Positions 1 through 6,357 of a DNA stretch of 14,603 nucleotides are shown here, in pieces. Every line of letters begins with the position of its first letter. Position 1 is the stretch's first letter. This DNA comes from Nitrospirota bacterium (lineage in GTDB: Bacteria; Nitrospinota_A; UBA7883), in contig DRJW01000376.1 of assembly GCA_011052055.1 (NCBI GenBank), positions 1-14,603 of the forward strand, in the 5' to 3' direction. The notes beneath the pieces are model-generated. The model did not search any database. It had not been told where the DNA came from and saw only the letters and a list, made by a program, of their open reading frames with translations. Made by a program: the position numbers and the translations under genes.

Positions 1-882
1 GCCAGTTTCGGCGAGGAGCTTCACCAGAAAATTTACAAACAATTTCTTCAACGGGATATTTCCGCAGAAGAGAAGAAAAAAGTCGAGGCGGAGATCAAGG
101 CGGTGGACGAAGCCAGCGAAGCCTCACGCAACATTTTAAAGCCGGTGGTAATAGACCTTGATGGCTTGTCGGAAACCGGCGTCAGGTACTCCGATACGCT
201 AAACGACATCATCGAAGAGGCGGCTGAACTCGCGGAAACGGACGATATCGAAAAAATTATCAAAAGGCTGATGGATGAAACGTCCACGATGACCTCGAAA
301 AATAGCAAGATCAACAAGGAGCTGAAAAAATCATCCGCCCAGCTGGATCAATTGCGCCAGAACCTGAAAAAGGCGAGGAATGAAGCGAGAATCGACGACC
401 TTACCAGGCTTCCAAACCGGCGGGCGATGAACGAGCGGATAACCGAAGAGATTGACAAGCTCAAGACACAAGGTAGCTCCTGCGTGGCGATAATAGACAT
501 CGACATGTTCAAGCGGATAAATGACACATACGGACACGCCATCGGGGACAAGGCTCTTAGCACTATCGCAAATCAGATCAGAGAAGCAATAAGCTCAAAA
601 GACGTAGCCTATAGATACGGCGGTGACGAGTTCGCCGTGATTATGCCGGACACTACTTTGACCCAGGCGAAAAAACGGCTCGAAGAATTCAGGAAAGAGG
701 TCAAAGATCATGAGTTTATAATTCGTGGCATCGTGGAAAAAATCACCGTTTCCATCGGAGCCGCGCACATAGATTCTTCGGGAACCGTCGAATCCAATCT
801 CGAAGCGGCGGATGGCGCCATGTACCTGGCTAAACAATCGGGCAGGAACAACATTAAAACAAAGGACGATTACCAGAGCTAG
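1..882 (+). CDS. GGDEF-domain diguanylate cyclase, 5' end outside the window
   Basis: Makes the second messenger cyclic di-GMP from two GTP. The frame is open to the left edge of the window, so the N-terminus is missing; the GTG at 103 is just an internal codon. The visible part begins with a helical region, then a Lys/Glu/Gln-rich coiled coil (about bases 235-385) directly before the domain entry motif DDLTRLPNRR. The catalytic domain keeps DIDMFKRINDTYGH and an intact YGGDEF (GGDEF at 619-633), plus the late ADGAMYLAKQSGRNN motif, so it should be active. The inhibitory I-site, normally RxxD five residues before GGDEF, reads SSKD (592-603): the arginine is lost and product feedback is probably weak or absent. 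No sensor domain is visible. The stop codon is one base before the recN start, so the two genes are probably co-transcribed. Confidence 0.93.
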   Translation, partial: ASFGEELHQKIYKQFLQRDISAEEKKKVEAEIKAVDEASEASRNILKPVVIDLDGLSETGVRYSDTLNDIIEEAAELAETDDIEKIIKRLMDETSTMTSKNSKINKELKKSSAQLDQLRQNLKKARNEARIDDLTRLPNRRAMNERITEEIDKLKTQGSSCVAIIDIDMFKRINDTYGHAIGDKALSTIANQIREAISSKDVAYRYGGDEFAVIMPDTTLTQAKKRLEEFRKEVKDHEFIIRGIVEKITVSIGAAHIDSSGTVESNLEAADGAMYLAKQSGRNNIKTKDDYQS

Positions 883-883
883 A

Positions 884-2590
884 ATGCTTAGGGAGCTTAA
901 GATCTCCGATTTTGCCATCATCGACGAGGCTCTCATAGAGTTCGGCCCCGGCCTTAACATCCTGACTGGCGAAACAGGGGCGGGTAAATCGGCGCTCATA
1001 GAGGCGCTGGGCCTTGCGCTGGGGGGCCGGTTCAGCGAAGAGATGATACGATCCTCGGCCAATCAGGCTGTCGTGGAGGCAAGATTCTGCATTGCGCGAG
1101 ATGACCGGCTCAACCGCGCGCTCGATGAGCAGGGAATAGAAAACGGCGGCGAAATGATAATCCGCAGAACAGCGAGCCGCTCTGGGAGAAGCAAGGCTTT
1201 TATCAACGGCTCGATGGCCACTGTGGGGCAGGTAAAGGCATTGGGCGACGCTCTTGTGGACATCCACGGGCAGAACGAGCATCAGGCTCTTTTGAATCCG
1301 CAGACCCATATTTTCGCTTTTGACCGGTTTTTAGGCCTCGATAAAGAGCGCGAAGAGTATTTTGCAAAATTCAGCGAGATGACCAAGGCCAACCGCAGGC
1401 TTTCAGCCACGCTCGAAAGCAGTAGGGAGATGGAGCGGAAAATCGAGCTTTTGCGCCATCAGGCCAGTGAGATATCTGGCTCTGGTATAGCCCCCGGCGA
1501 GGACAAGGGATTGTTAAGCGAGAAAACCAGGCTGACCCATGCGGAGAAACTGCTGGAGACCGCCTCCAGAGCAATCGGCGATCTGGATGAAAATGAAAAC
1601 TCCGCCTCCAACCTGATACATAAGGCTAAATCGGCTCTGGATCAGATGACTGAGCTCGACAGCTCCCTTCAAAGCGTGTCGGAGTCTGTTAAAGGCGGCC
1701 TGTTCCAGATAGAAGAAGCGGTGAATGAAATCAGGCGTTACGCCGACAGTATCGAACGGGACCCGTCAAGGCTGGAGCAGGTGGAAGACCGGCTTGCGCT
1801 TATCGTGAGCCTCAAGAGAAAGTATGGGGGCACTATTGAGGAAATCCTCGAATTCGGAGAAGAAGCTGAAAAAGAGCTTGAAACATACGAATCCGACAGC
1901 GCCAACTCGGATAAGCTTAAAGTGGAAGTCGAAAAACTGGAAACCGAAGCGCGCGCGATGGCTGTAAGGCTCGACGCCAAAAGGGTGAAAGGCGCCCCCT
2001 CATTTTCAAAAGCCGTAAGCTTGCAACTGGCCGACCTGAATATGGAAAAAGCGAGGATAGAGCCTGGCTTTACATACGAGGATAAGGCCGATGGCGCAAG
2101 CGTAGAAGATGGCGCAAAAGTGAGCCTCGGCCCGGAGGGAGCAGGGAGCCTGGAGTTCATGTTCAGCGCCAACGCGGGGGAGCCGTTAAAACCTTTGGTC
2201 AAAATAGCCTCTGGAGGCGAGACCAGCAGGCTGATGCTGGCCTTGAAGACAATAATGAAAGGAGGGCCCTCGGCGCCGGTAATGATATTCGACGAGATAG
2301 ACGCCGGCATTGGCGGCGCGACCGCCGACATGCTGGGGATCAAACTGCGCGATCTTGCCGATACAAACCAGGTGTTCTGCATTACTCATCTGGCGCAGGT
2401 GGCAAGGCACGCCAATGTACATTTCAAAGTCGAAAAGTCAGAGTCGAAAGGGCGTGTAGCCGTTAGCGTAAGACGTCTTGATAAAAAGGAGAAGATCGCA
2501 GAGCTTGCGCGCATGGCTGGCGGCTCCGTCGCCGGCGCCACCGCGCTAAAATGGGCCGAAGAAGCGCTTAAAGACGCCCAGCGGGGATAG
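884..2590 (+). CDS. recN: DNA repair protein RecN
   Basis: SMC-like ATPase that acts at DNA double-strand breaks in recombinational repair. It is 568 residues from the ATG at 884, close to the usual length of about 550. The N-terminal half has the Walker A motif GETGAGKS (residues 29-36) and the RecN-typical DIHGQNEHQALL. The middle is a long charged coiled coil (about 170-400). The C-terminal half has the ABC signature SGGE (443-446), Walker B with DE at 470-471 in VMIFDEIDAGIGG, and the ITHLAQVARHA switch region. An ATG at 812 is in frame but lies inside the GGDEF domain of the preceding gene. The family N-terminus (MLxELxIxxFAIID) matches the start at 884. One base separates it from the upstream stop, which implies translational coupling. 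No LexA-type operator can be seen because the operon promoter lies outside the window. Confidence 0.96.
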   Translation: MLRELKISDFAIIDEALIEFGPGLNILTGETGAGKSALIEALGLALGGRFSEEMIRSSANQAVVEARFCIARDDRLNRALDEQGIENGGEMIIRRTASRSGRSKAFINGSMATVGQVKALGDALVDIHGQNEHQALLNPQTHIFAFDRFLGLDKEREEYFAKFSEMTKANRRLSATLESSREMERKIELLRHQASEISGSGIAPGEDKGLLSEKTRLTHAEKLLETASRAIGDLDENENSASNLIHKAKSALDQMTELDSSLQSVSESVKGGLFQIEEAVNEIRRYADSIERDPSRLEQVEDRLALIVSLKRKYGGTIEEILEFGEEAEKELETYESDSANSDKLKVEVEKLETEARAMAVRLDAKRVKGAPSFSKAVSLQLADLNMEKARIEPGFTYEDKADGASVEDGAKVSLGPEGAGSLEFMFSANAGEPLKPLVKIASGGETSRLMLALKTIMKGGPSAPVMIFDEIDAGIGGATADMLGIKLRDLADTNQVFCITHLAQVARHANVHFKVEKSESKGRVAVSVRRLDKKEKIAELARMAGGSVAGATALKWAEEALKDAQRG

Positions 2591-2728
2591 CGTGGAGTGT
2601 TATCATATTTTATCATGCGGTCGGGTAATTCGCGCCGCGCCCAACCTGGCGAACCTGCCCTGAATACGAAATTTACCACCGGGTGTACAATATGTCTGAA
2701 TCATCAAGCAGTAACAGGGGTCTGAAAC
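2591..2728. other. Intergenic region before the DUF1848 gene, with a short direct repeat
   Basis: No gene is visible here. TTATCAT occurs twice (2600-2606 and 2610-2616), spaced by one helical turn, just after the recN stop. A TACAAT hexamer at 2686-2691 could be a -10 box, but no good -35 stands at the right distance. AACAGGGG at 2713-2720 is a plausible ribosome binding site for the TTG start at 2729. I see no hairpin with a T-run to end recN transcription. Confidence 0.35.
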
Positions 2729-3628
2729 TTGCCCATAATATCCGCTTCCAGAAGAACCGACATCCCGGCCTACCATTCGGAATGGTTTATCGACAAGATC
2801 GAGCGGGGATATTGCCATATGATAAACCCGTTCAACGGCAAAATGTCGAAGGTTTCTCTTAAGCTTGAGGATGTGGAGGGCATCGTCTTCTGGTCACGAG
2901 ATTACCGCCCCATGCTAAAACATCTCCCCCGGTTATTCGATCTGGGATACCGCTTCTACTTCCAGTTCACAATCATAGGATATCCAAATACGTTCGATCC
3001 TGGAACGCCTTCCATCGCCGATTCCGCCAAAACCGCGCACAGGCTGATGAAAATGTTTGGTCTGCGCTCGGTGGTCTGGAGGTACGATCCGATAATATTG
3101 ACATCGGCCACAGACGAGCGGTGGCAGATAGATAATTTTAAAACCTTGTGCCAGAGACTTGATGGCGCAACGGATATCTGCGTGATATCGTTCATCGATC
3201 ATTACAGAAAACTTGACCGCAACTTTTTCCCGGCGCTTATAAAAAGCGGAATAGATTTTTTCGACCCTGGGTGGGATACGCTCGGCGAACTCGCTTCTGA
3301 ATTATCAGCGACCGCCTGCGATTATGGAATCGATGTCACGTCATGTTGCGAGCCGCAACTCAAAGCCAGCGCCGTACTGCCCGGCTCGTGCGTGGACACC
3401 GAAAGGCTAGGCCTCATGTCTGGCGCCGATCTGTCCGGCGTAAAGAAAAACCGGACAAGGAAAGGATGCCTCTGTTTTTCAAGCAAAGATATCGGCGCCT
3501 ACGACACATGCCCCGCCTCCTGCGCCTATTGTTACGCGAACCATTCGAGGGAGAACAGCGTAAAAAAGATGAAAGCGATAAAGCCCGCGAGCCTTTCGCT
3601 AACAGCGCGCAAGGCGGCTAAACCATAA
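2729..3628 (+). CDS. DUF1848 family protein with C-terminal radical-SAM-like cysteines
   Basis: Uncharacterised family; the function is unknown. The protein has 299 residues and opens with the hallmark PIISASRRTDIPAYHSEWF. The middle is rich in aromatic residues (FWSRDYRPM, YRFYFQFTIIGYPN, VVWRYDPIIL), as in a (beta/alpha) barrel-like fold. The C-terminus holds a cysteine group: C-L-C near residues 246-248, then C261, C265 and C268 in CPASCAYCYA. That CX3CX2C spacing is the one that binds the 4Fe-4S cluster in radical SAM enzymes, where it normally lies near the N-terminus. Two further cysteines (VTSCCEP) precede it. The start is TTG, chosen because the conserved N-terminus begins there and AGGGG lies 8 bases upstream. 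The last 11 bases overlap the convergent isomerase gene. Family assignment is firm; enzymatic activity is inference. Confidence 0.85.
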   Translation: MPIISASRRTDIPAYHSEWFIDKIERGYCHMINPFNGKMSKVSLKLEDVEGIVFWSRDYRPMLKHLPRLFDLGYRFYFQFTIIGYPNTFDPGTPSIADSAKTAHRLMKMFGLRSVVWRYDPIILTSATDERWQIDNFKTLCQRLDGATDICVISFIDHYRKLDRNFFPALIKSGIDFFDPGWDTLGELASELSATACDYGIDVTSCCEPQLKASAVLPGSCVDTERLGLMSGADLSGVKKNRTRKGCLCFSSKDIGAYDTCPASCAYCYANHSRENSVKKMKAIKPASLSLTARKAAKP

Positions 3629-4694
3629 CCTTGACATTGAACTCTTTTTTCAGGCGTTTGATATACTCGCGTATTTTTTCACCAGTTATTTTCTGCGTAA
3701 GCTTGGCCTTGATGCTATCTTTGGCCTCCTCGAACGGAACGACCTTGGCGGGAACCTTTTTGGTGACTTTTATCAGATGATATCCGAACTGGGTCTCGAC
3801 AATATCCGATATTTCACCCGGCTCCAGCGAAAAAGCGGCTTTTGAAAACTCCTCGACCATCTGCCCTTTGCTGAAAGTTCCAAGATCACCCTTGTTGGCG
3901 GCGGCGGCTTTGTCATCGCTTTCGGTTGAGGCCAGTTTACCAAAGTCGGCGCCTTCGTTTAGTTTCCTCTTTATTTCCCCAATGCGCTCGCGGGCTTTCT
4001 TCTTTTCTTCGGGAGAGCTTTTCGCGTCCGCCCTGGCCAGAATGTGCGCGGCTTGAATCATCTCCTCTTTTTCAAACTCCAGCTGGTTCAGGTCGTAGTA
4101 ATTGCGGAGCGCCTCATCTGTAATATTTATCGCGCTCAAAATGTTTTTTTCCACAAGCGACTGGATTATTACTGCTTTGACAATTTCTTTTTTCAGGAAA
4201 TCCTCTGTCAGCCCCTGCTCTTTTAGCGCGTTCTGGAAAATTTTCTGGTCAGGAAATCCGGCTTTTACCTGCGCCAGCTTTTCCGCGACGACAGCCTCAT
4301 CCGCTTTGATATTTTCTTTACTGGCCTCATGAAGAAACGTTTCTCTGGAAATGATGCTTGCGATAATATCTTTTTTGACTTTTTGAAAGGCTTCTTTATC
4401 CACCTTCGCGCCAAACTTTCGCGCGCTCCTTTGAAATCCTTTCAAAGCAAGGACATACCCCGCCTTGCCGATGGGAACCCCGTCGATCTCCGCGATAATG
4501 TCTGGAATGGCGTTAAAATCTATTTTTAGCGGCTCAGGATTTTCCGCCTGCTTGTCCAGGCCAAAACTGGCGGCGGAGTTTTGCTGGGAGCCGGTGGCGG
4601 GCTGTGGAGCCCCCGCCTGTTTGCTATAGAAGAAAAACGAAGACCCGACCGCAAGAGCCAGGACGATGACAATGACAACGGCGCGTTGACCCAT
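3618..4694 (-). CDS. Membrane-anchored parvulin-type peptidyl-prolyl isomerase (SurA/PrsA-like)
   Basis: Probably a periplasmic folding chaperone that catalyses prolyl cis-trans isomerisation on exported proteins. It has 358 residues. An N-terminal hydrophobic segment (about 5-23) has no clear cleavage site and no lipobox cysteine, so it probably stays as a membrane anchor. A Gln/Ala/Pro-rich linker follows, then a SurA-N-like helical chaperone region (about 65-205). A single rotamase domain (about 212-312) shows AAHILARA (His217), GDLGTFSKGQMV (269-280), the FSLEPGEIS turn and FGYHLIKV (303-310). A basic helical tail ends the protein. Classic SurA has two rotamase domains and PrsA is a lipoprotein, so no specific symbol is given. 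TTGAGGT about 7 bases before the ATG is a good ribosome binding site. The gene lies 82 bases downstream of the cNMP-like gene on the same strand. Confidence 0.88.
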   Translation of the reverse strand: MGQRAVVIVIVLALAVGSSFFFYSKQAGAPQPATGSQQNSAASFGLDKQAENPEPLKIDFNAIPDIIAEIDGVPIGKAGYVLALKGFQRSARKFGAKVDKEAFQKVKKDIIASIISRETFLHEASKENIKADEAVVAEKLAQVKAGFPDQKIFQNALKEQGLTEDFLKKEIVKAVIIQSLVEKNILSAINITDEALRNYYDLNQLEFEKEEMIQAAHILARADAKSSPEEKKKARERIGEIKRKLNEGADFGKLASTESDDKAAAANKGDLGTFSKGQMVEEFSKAAFSLEPGEISDIVETQFGYHLIKVTKKVPAKVVPFEEAKDSIKAKLTQKITGEKIREYIKRLKKEFNVKVMV

Positions 4695-4700
4695 TTTTTT

Positions 4701-4777
4701 ACCTCAATATAATTATCCCCCTAGTTTATATCTCAACATCGGCTAAAGGCAAGCGGGGGAATAAAATAGCGTGAGGT
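4701..4777 (-). promoter_or_regulatory. Possible hairpin covering the ribosome binding site of the prolyl isomerase gene
   Basis: On the minus-strand transcript, ACCUCA at 4777-4772 is complementary to UGAGGU at 4706-4701, which is the ribosome binding site itself. Inside it, CCCCC (4759-4755) is complementary to GGGGG (4721-4717). The two helices are nested and leave a loop of about 33 bases. If it forms, the structure would hide the ribosome binding site and tie translation to ribosomes ending on the upstream gene, whose stop is at 4779-4777. This is based on complementarity only; the spacer between the two helices pairs poorly. Confidence 0.3.
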
Positions 4778-5298
4778 TATTGCTCGTCTTGCTGACTATC
4801 ATCTACGATAATATCTCCCACATGGTCGGCGAATTTATTTGACGTCTCGTTGAGCCGGCGGCGAAGAAGCCTGATAACATCGAATAACAGCTTGAATGCG
4901 GTTTGAGGGGTGTCTATCATCATTTCTTCGAAAGCGTTCCGTGGAAGGCAGAGAGTCTTTGTTTTGTCAAGGGCGCGCACCACAACTGTCGATTGAATCA
5001 AATTGGGCTGGAGCGCCGCTTCTCCGACTATATCGCCTCTGCCTACTCTGGCGATAGATACCCTTTCTCCTTCAGCGCTGGCTTTTACAACTTCTGCTTT
5101 TCCCTCAAAAATGAAATGCGTCTTGTCCTGGATCTCTCCTTCATGTATCAGCGGATCGCCCGGAAGAAACTCTTCAATAGTCATATAAACGACCAGAACG
5201 TTTTTATCGCCGAAATTGAGAAAAGAAAAGTGGGGCGCCGATTCCAGCAGTTCTATTTTGCTTAATTTACCCTCTTCCAGGTTCATTCCGGCGCTCAT
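4777..5298 (-). CDS. Stand-alone cyclic-nucleotide-binding-like (CRP fold) domain protein
   Basis: A 173-residue cytoplasmic protein made almost wholly of one cNMP-binding beta-roll (about 35-125) followed by a helix with a basic patch (RLLRRRLNET), the hinge-helix equivalent. There is no DNA-binding helix-turn-helix, so it is not a transcription factor of the CRP type. Typical features are FLPGDPLIHEGE, the GKAEVVKA strand and GRGDIVGEAALQ. In the phosphate-binding cassette the GE pair is kept (92-93), but the arginine that contacts the cyclic phosphate is glutamine (Q102, in QSTVVV). Binding of cAMP or cGMP is therefore doubtful. The start could be the ATG at 5298 or the fifth codon ATG (5286); neither has a clear ribosome binding site. 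It is probably the first gene of a unit with the isomerase downstream. The partner and role are unknown. Confidence 0.8.
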   Translation of the reverse strand: MSAGMNLEEGKLSKIELLESAPHFSFLNFGDKNVLVVYMTIEEFLPGDPLIHEGEIQDKTHFIFEGKAEVVKASAEGERVSIARVGRGDIVGEAALQPNLIQSTVVVRALDKTKTLCLPRNAFEEMMIDTPQTAFKLLFDVIRLLRRRLNETSNKFADHVGDIIVDDSQQDEQ

Positions 5299-5741
5299 AA
5301 TAATAAAAACAGGTTAGAATATTCATGCTTTTTAAAGACAAAAAACAAGCTCAGCCAAAATATCAACTTGCATAACCGCCAGCGCTAATATTTCAACTTT
5401 ATTGTCAGAGGCTCCCTTTATTATCAATGTGTTAATTATAGACAGAAAAACCCGGCTCGACAATGGTTTCATTTTCCACAGAGGGCCACCTCTCCTGCCG
5501 TAAAGTTTTAGACACAATGTCAAAAATTTGCCTCATACAATAGATATTTTTTACACTTTTACCACTTCCTGAAAATACGCTTTCTCTAATGCTTTTACAA
5601 ACAGTATCTTAAAAAATTCAAACAAGCTCTGGCTATTGGCGCCAAGTTTGCTCCTTTTGCAGTTGTATCAATGGGGTCATGCTTATACGCAATGATCCGA
5701 CAAGTAAATTAAAAGCGGAGCCACACAAGGAGGAGTGGATC
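5299..5741. other. AT-rich divergent intergenic region
   Basis: This stretch of about 440 bases separates two divergent genes and is clearly richer in A and T than its surroundings, so promoters for both directions are expected here. I see no convincing gene; short frames in it lack ribosome binding sites. A small hairpin is present (AGAGG at 5480-5484, CCTCT at 5489-5493, four-base loop). For the plus-strand gene, TTGTAT (5663-5668) and TATACG (5684-5689) are weak promoter-like hexamers with a short 15-base spacer. AAGGAGGA at 5727-5734 is a strong ribosome binding site that fixes the start at 5742. Confidence 0.4.
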
Positions 5742-6137
5742 ATGGATAACAAAAGGCGTGAAAAAGAATTAAAAGAGCTGTCACACATAATCGTTGACGC
5801 GCTTTCGAACAACAAGGAAGTGGTTCGTCATCTGAACGATTTAAAAAAGCGCAAGGTCATCGACTCCTCGACTCTGCTGGGTCTGGCCCTTAAGGTTTGC
5901 GACCTGCTGAATATTCCCGGCGCCGCTTTCGCCCATGAAGATATAAATATCTCCAGGCGCCAGGGAAAGACCGGAGCATCCAGCGATGATACAGTAGCCA
6001 CTGACAAAACCACCTGCCAATTAAAGGCTGTGGTAGACGGCAAAGAGTTGACACCCAGCGAAAGACAGTTCCAGCGTTGGGCGATGGAGAATTTTGATGA
6101 AAAGAAGTGGCTGGGTAAAATCGGCGTAATCTGGTGA
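5742..6137 (+). CDS. Hypothetical protein, 131 residues
   Basis: I do not recognise this family. The start is the ATG at 5742, placed by a strong AAGGAGGA seven bases upstream; the frame stays open further upstream, but without any such site. The protein is soluble, with no signal peptide or membrane segment. The N-terminal half (about 1-60) looks helical and amphipathic (KELKELSHIIVDALSNNKEVVRHL, then LLGLALKVCDLLNIPG). A polar linker rich in Ser, Thr and Asp follows (about 70-90). The C-terminus is a short charged region with aromatics, ending FDEKKWLGKIGVIW. Codon use is like the neighbours and the ribosome binding site is good, so it is likely expressed. It stands alone: divergent from the cNMP-like gene and 190 bases before the HPr-fusion gene. 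Function unknown. Confidence 0.75.
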   Translation: MDNKRREKELKELSHIIVDALSNNKEVVRHLNDLKKRKVIDSSTLLGLALKVCDLLNIPGAAFAHEDINISRRQGKTGASSDDTVATDKTTCQLKAVVDGKELTPSERQFQRWAMENFDEKKWLGKIGVIW

Positions 6138-6201
6138 TATTTTTCATATTGAGAGCTGGGCGAACCTGACGCTGGCCGACGGAGCCATTGAGGTTATTGG
6201 C

Positions 6202-6230
6202 TTGCTTAACTTTAGCTATTGCCTTAGACT
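6202..6230 (+). promoter_or_regulatory. Candidate sigma-70 type promoter of the HPr-fusion/M20/anmK operon
   Basis: TTGCTT (6202-6207) and TAGACT (6225-6230) are separated by 17 bases, in the gap after the 131-residue gene and about 30 bases before the first possible translated codon (6262). Each hexamer matches the consensus at only four positions, so this is a tentative site. Confidence 0.25.
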
Positions 6231-6261
6231 TTGGCTGATATGACAGTTAAGGAAGTCAAAT

Positions 6262-6357
6262 ATGCCTCGATCCATTTGCAAAAACAAGAGCAAACGTAGC
6301 GCCCTCGTCGAAATGCCGGGAAGCAGGAGATGGCGGCTCATAACGGACGCATCTTAA
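6262..6357 (+). CDS. Possible 31-residue leader ORF overlapping the HPr-fusion start
   Basis: A short frame starting ATG CCT CGA TCC and ending TAA at 6355-6357. It has a strong ribosome binding site, AAGGAAG (6249-6255), six bases before the ATG. The peptide is strongly basic, with many Arg and Lys residues and one Cys, and resembles nothing I know. Its last 28 bases overlap the next gene in another frame. The next gene's own ATG (6330) has AGGAG directly touching it, too close to work normally. Ribosomes translating this leader could therefore deliver translation to the main gene. The alternative is that it is a chance frame. Confidence 0.35.
   Translation: MPRSICKNKSKRSALVEMPGSRRWRLITDAS

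Noticed and set aside
812..883. Upstream ATG extending RecN by 24 residues
   Set aside because: It lies inside the GGDEF domain coding sequence, and the RecN family N-terminus matches the ATG at 884.
1738..2382. Long open frame of 214 codons on the minus strand inside recN
   Set aside because: It lies wholly antisense to a certain gene, its translation is Ser/Ala/Leu-rich low complexity with no motif, and no ribosome binding site is seen.
5480..5493. AGAGG/CCTCT hairpin as a terminator
   Set aside because: Only five base pairs, no T-run, and it lies between divergent genes where no terminator is needed.
5332..5523. Minus-strand frame of 63 codons in the AT-rich gap
   Set aside because: No ribosome binding site or recognisable protein; it looks like chance in AT-rich DNA.
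6300..6357. Programmed -1 frameshift joining the leader ORF to the HPr-fusion protein
   Set aside because: No X-XXY-YYZ slippery heptamer occurs in the only stretch where both frames are open; coupling is simpler.
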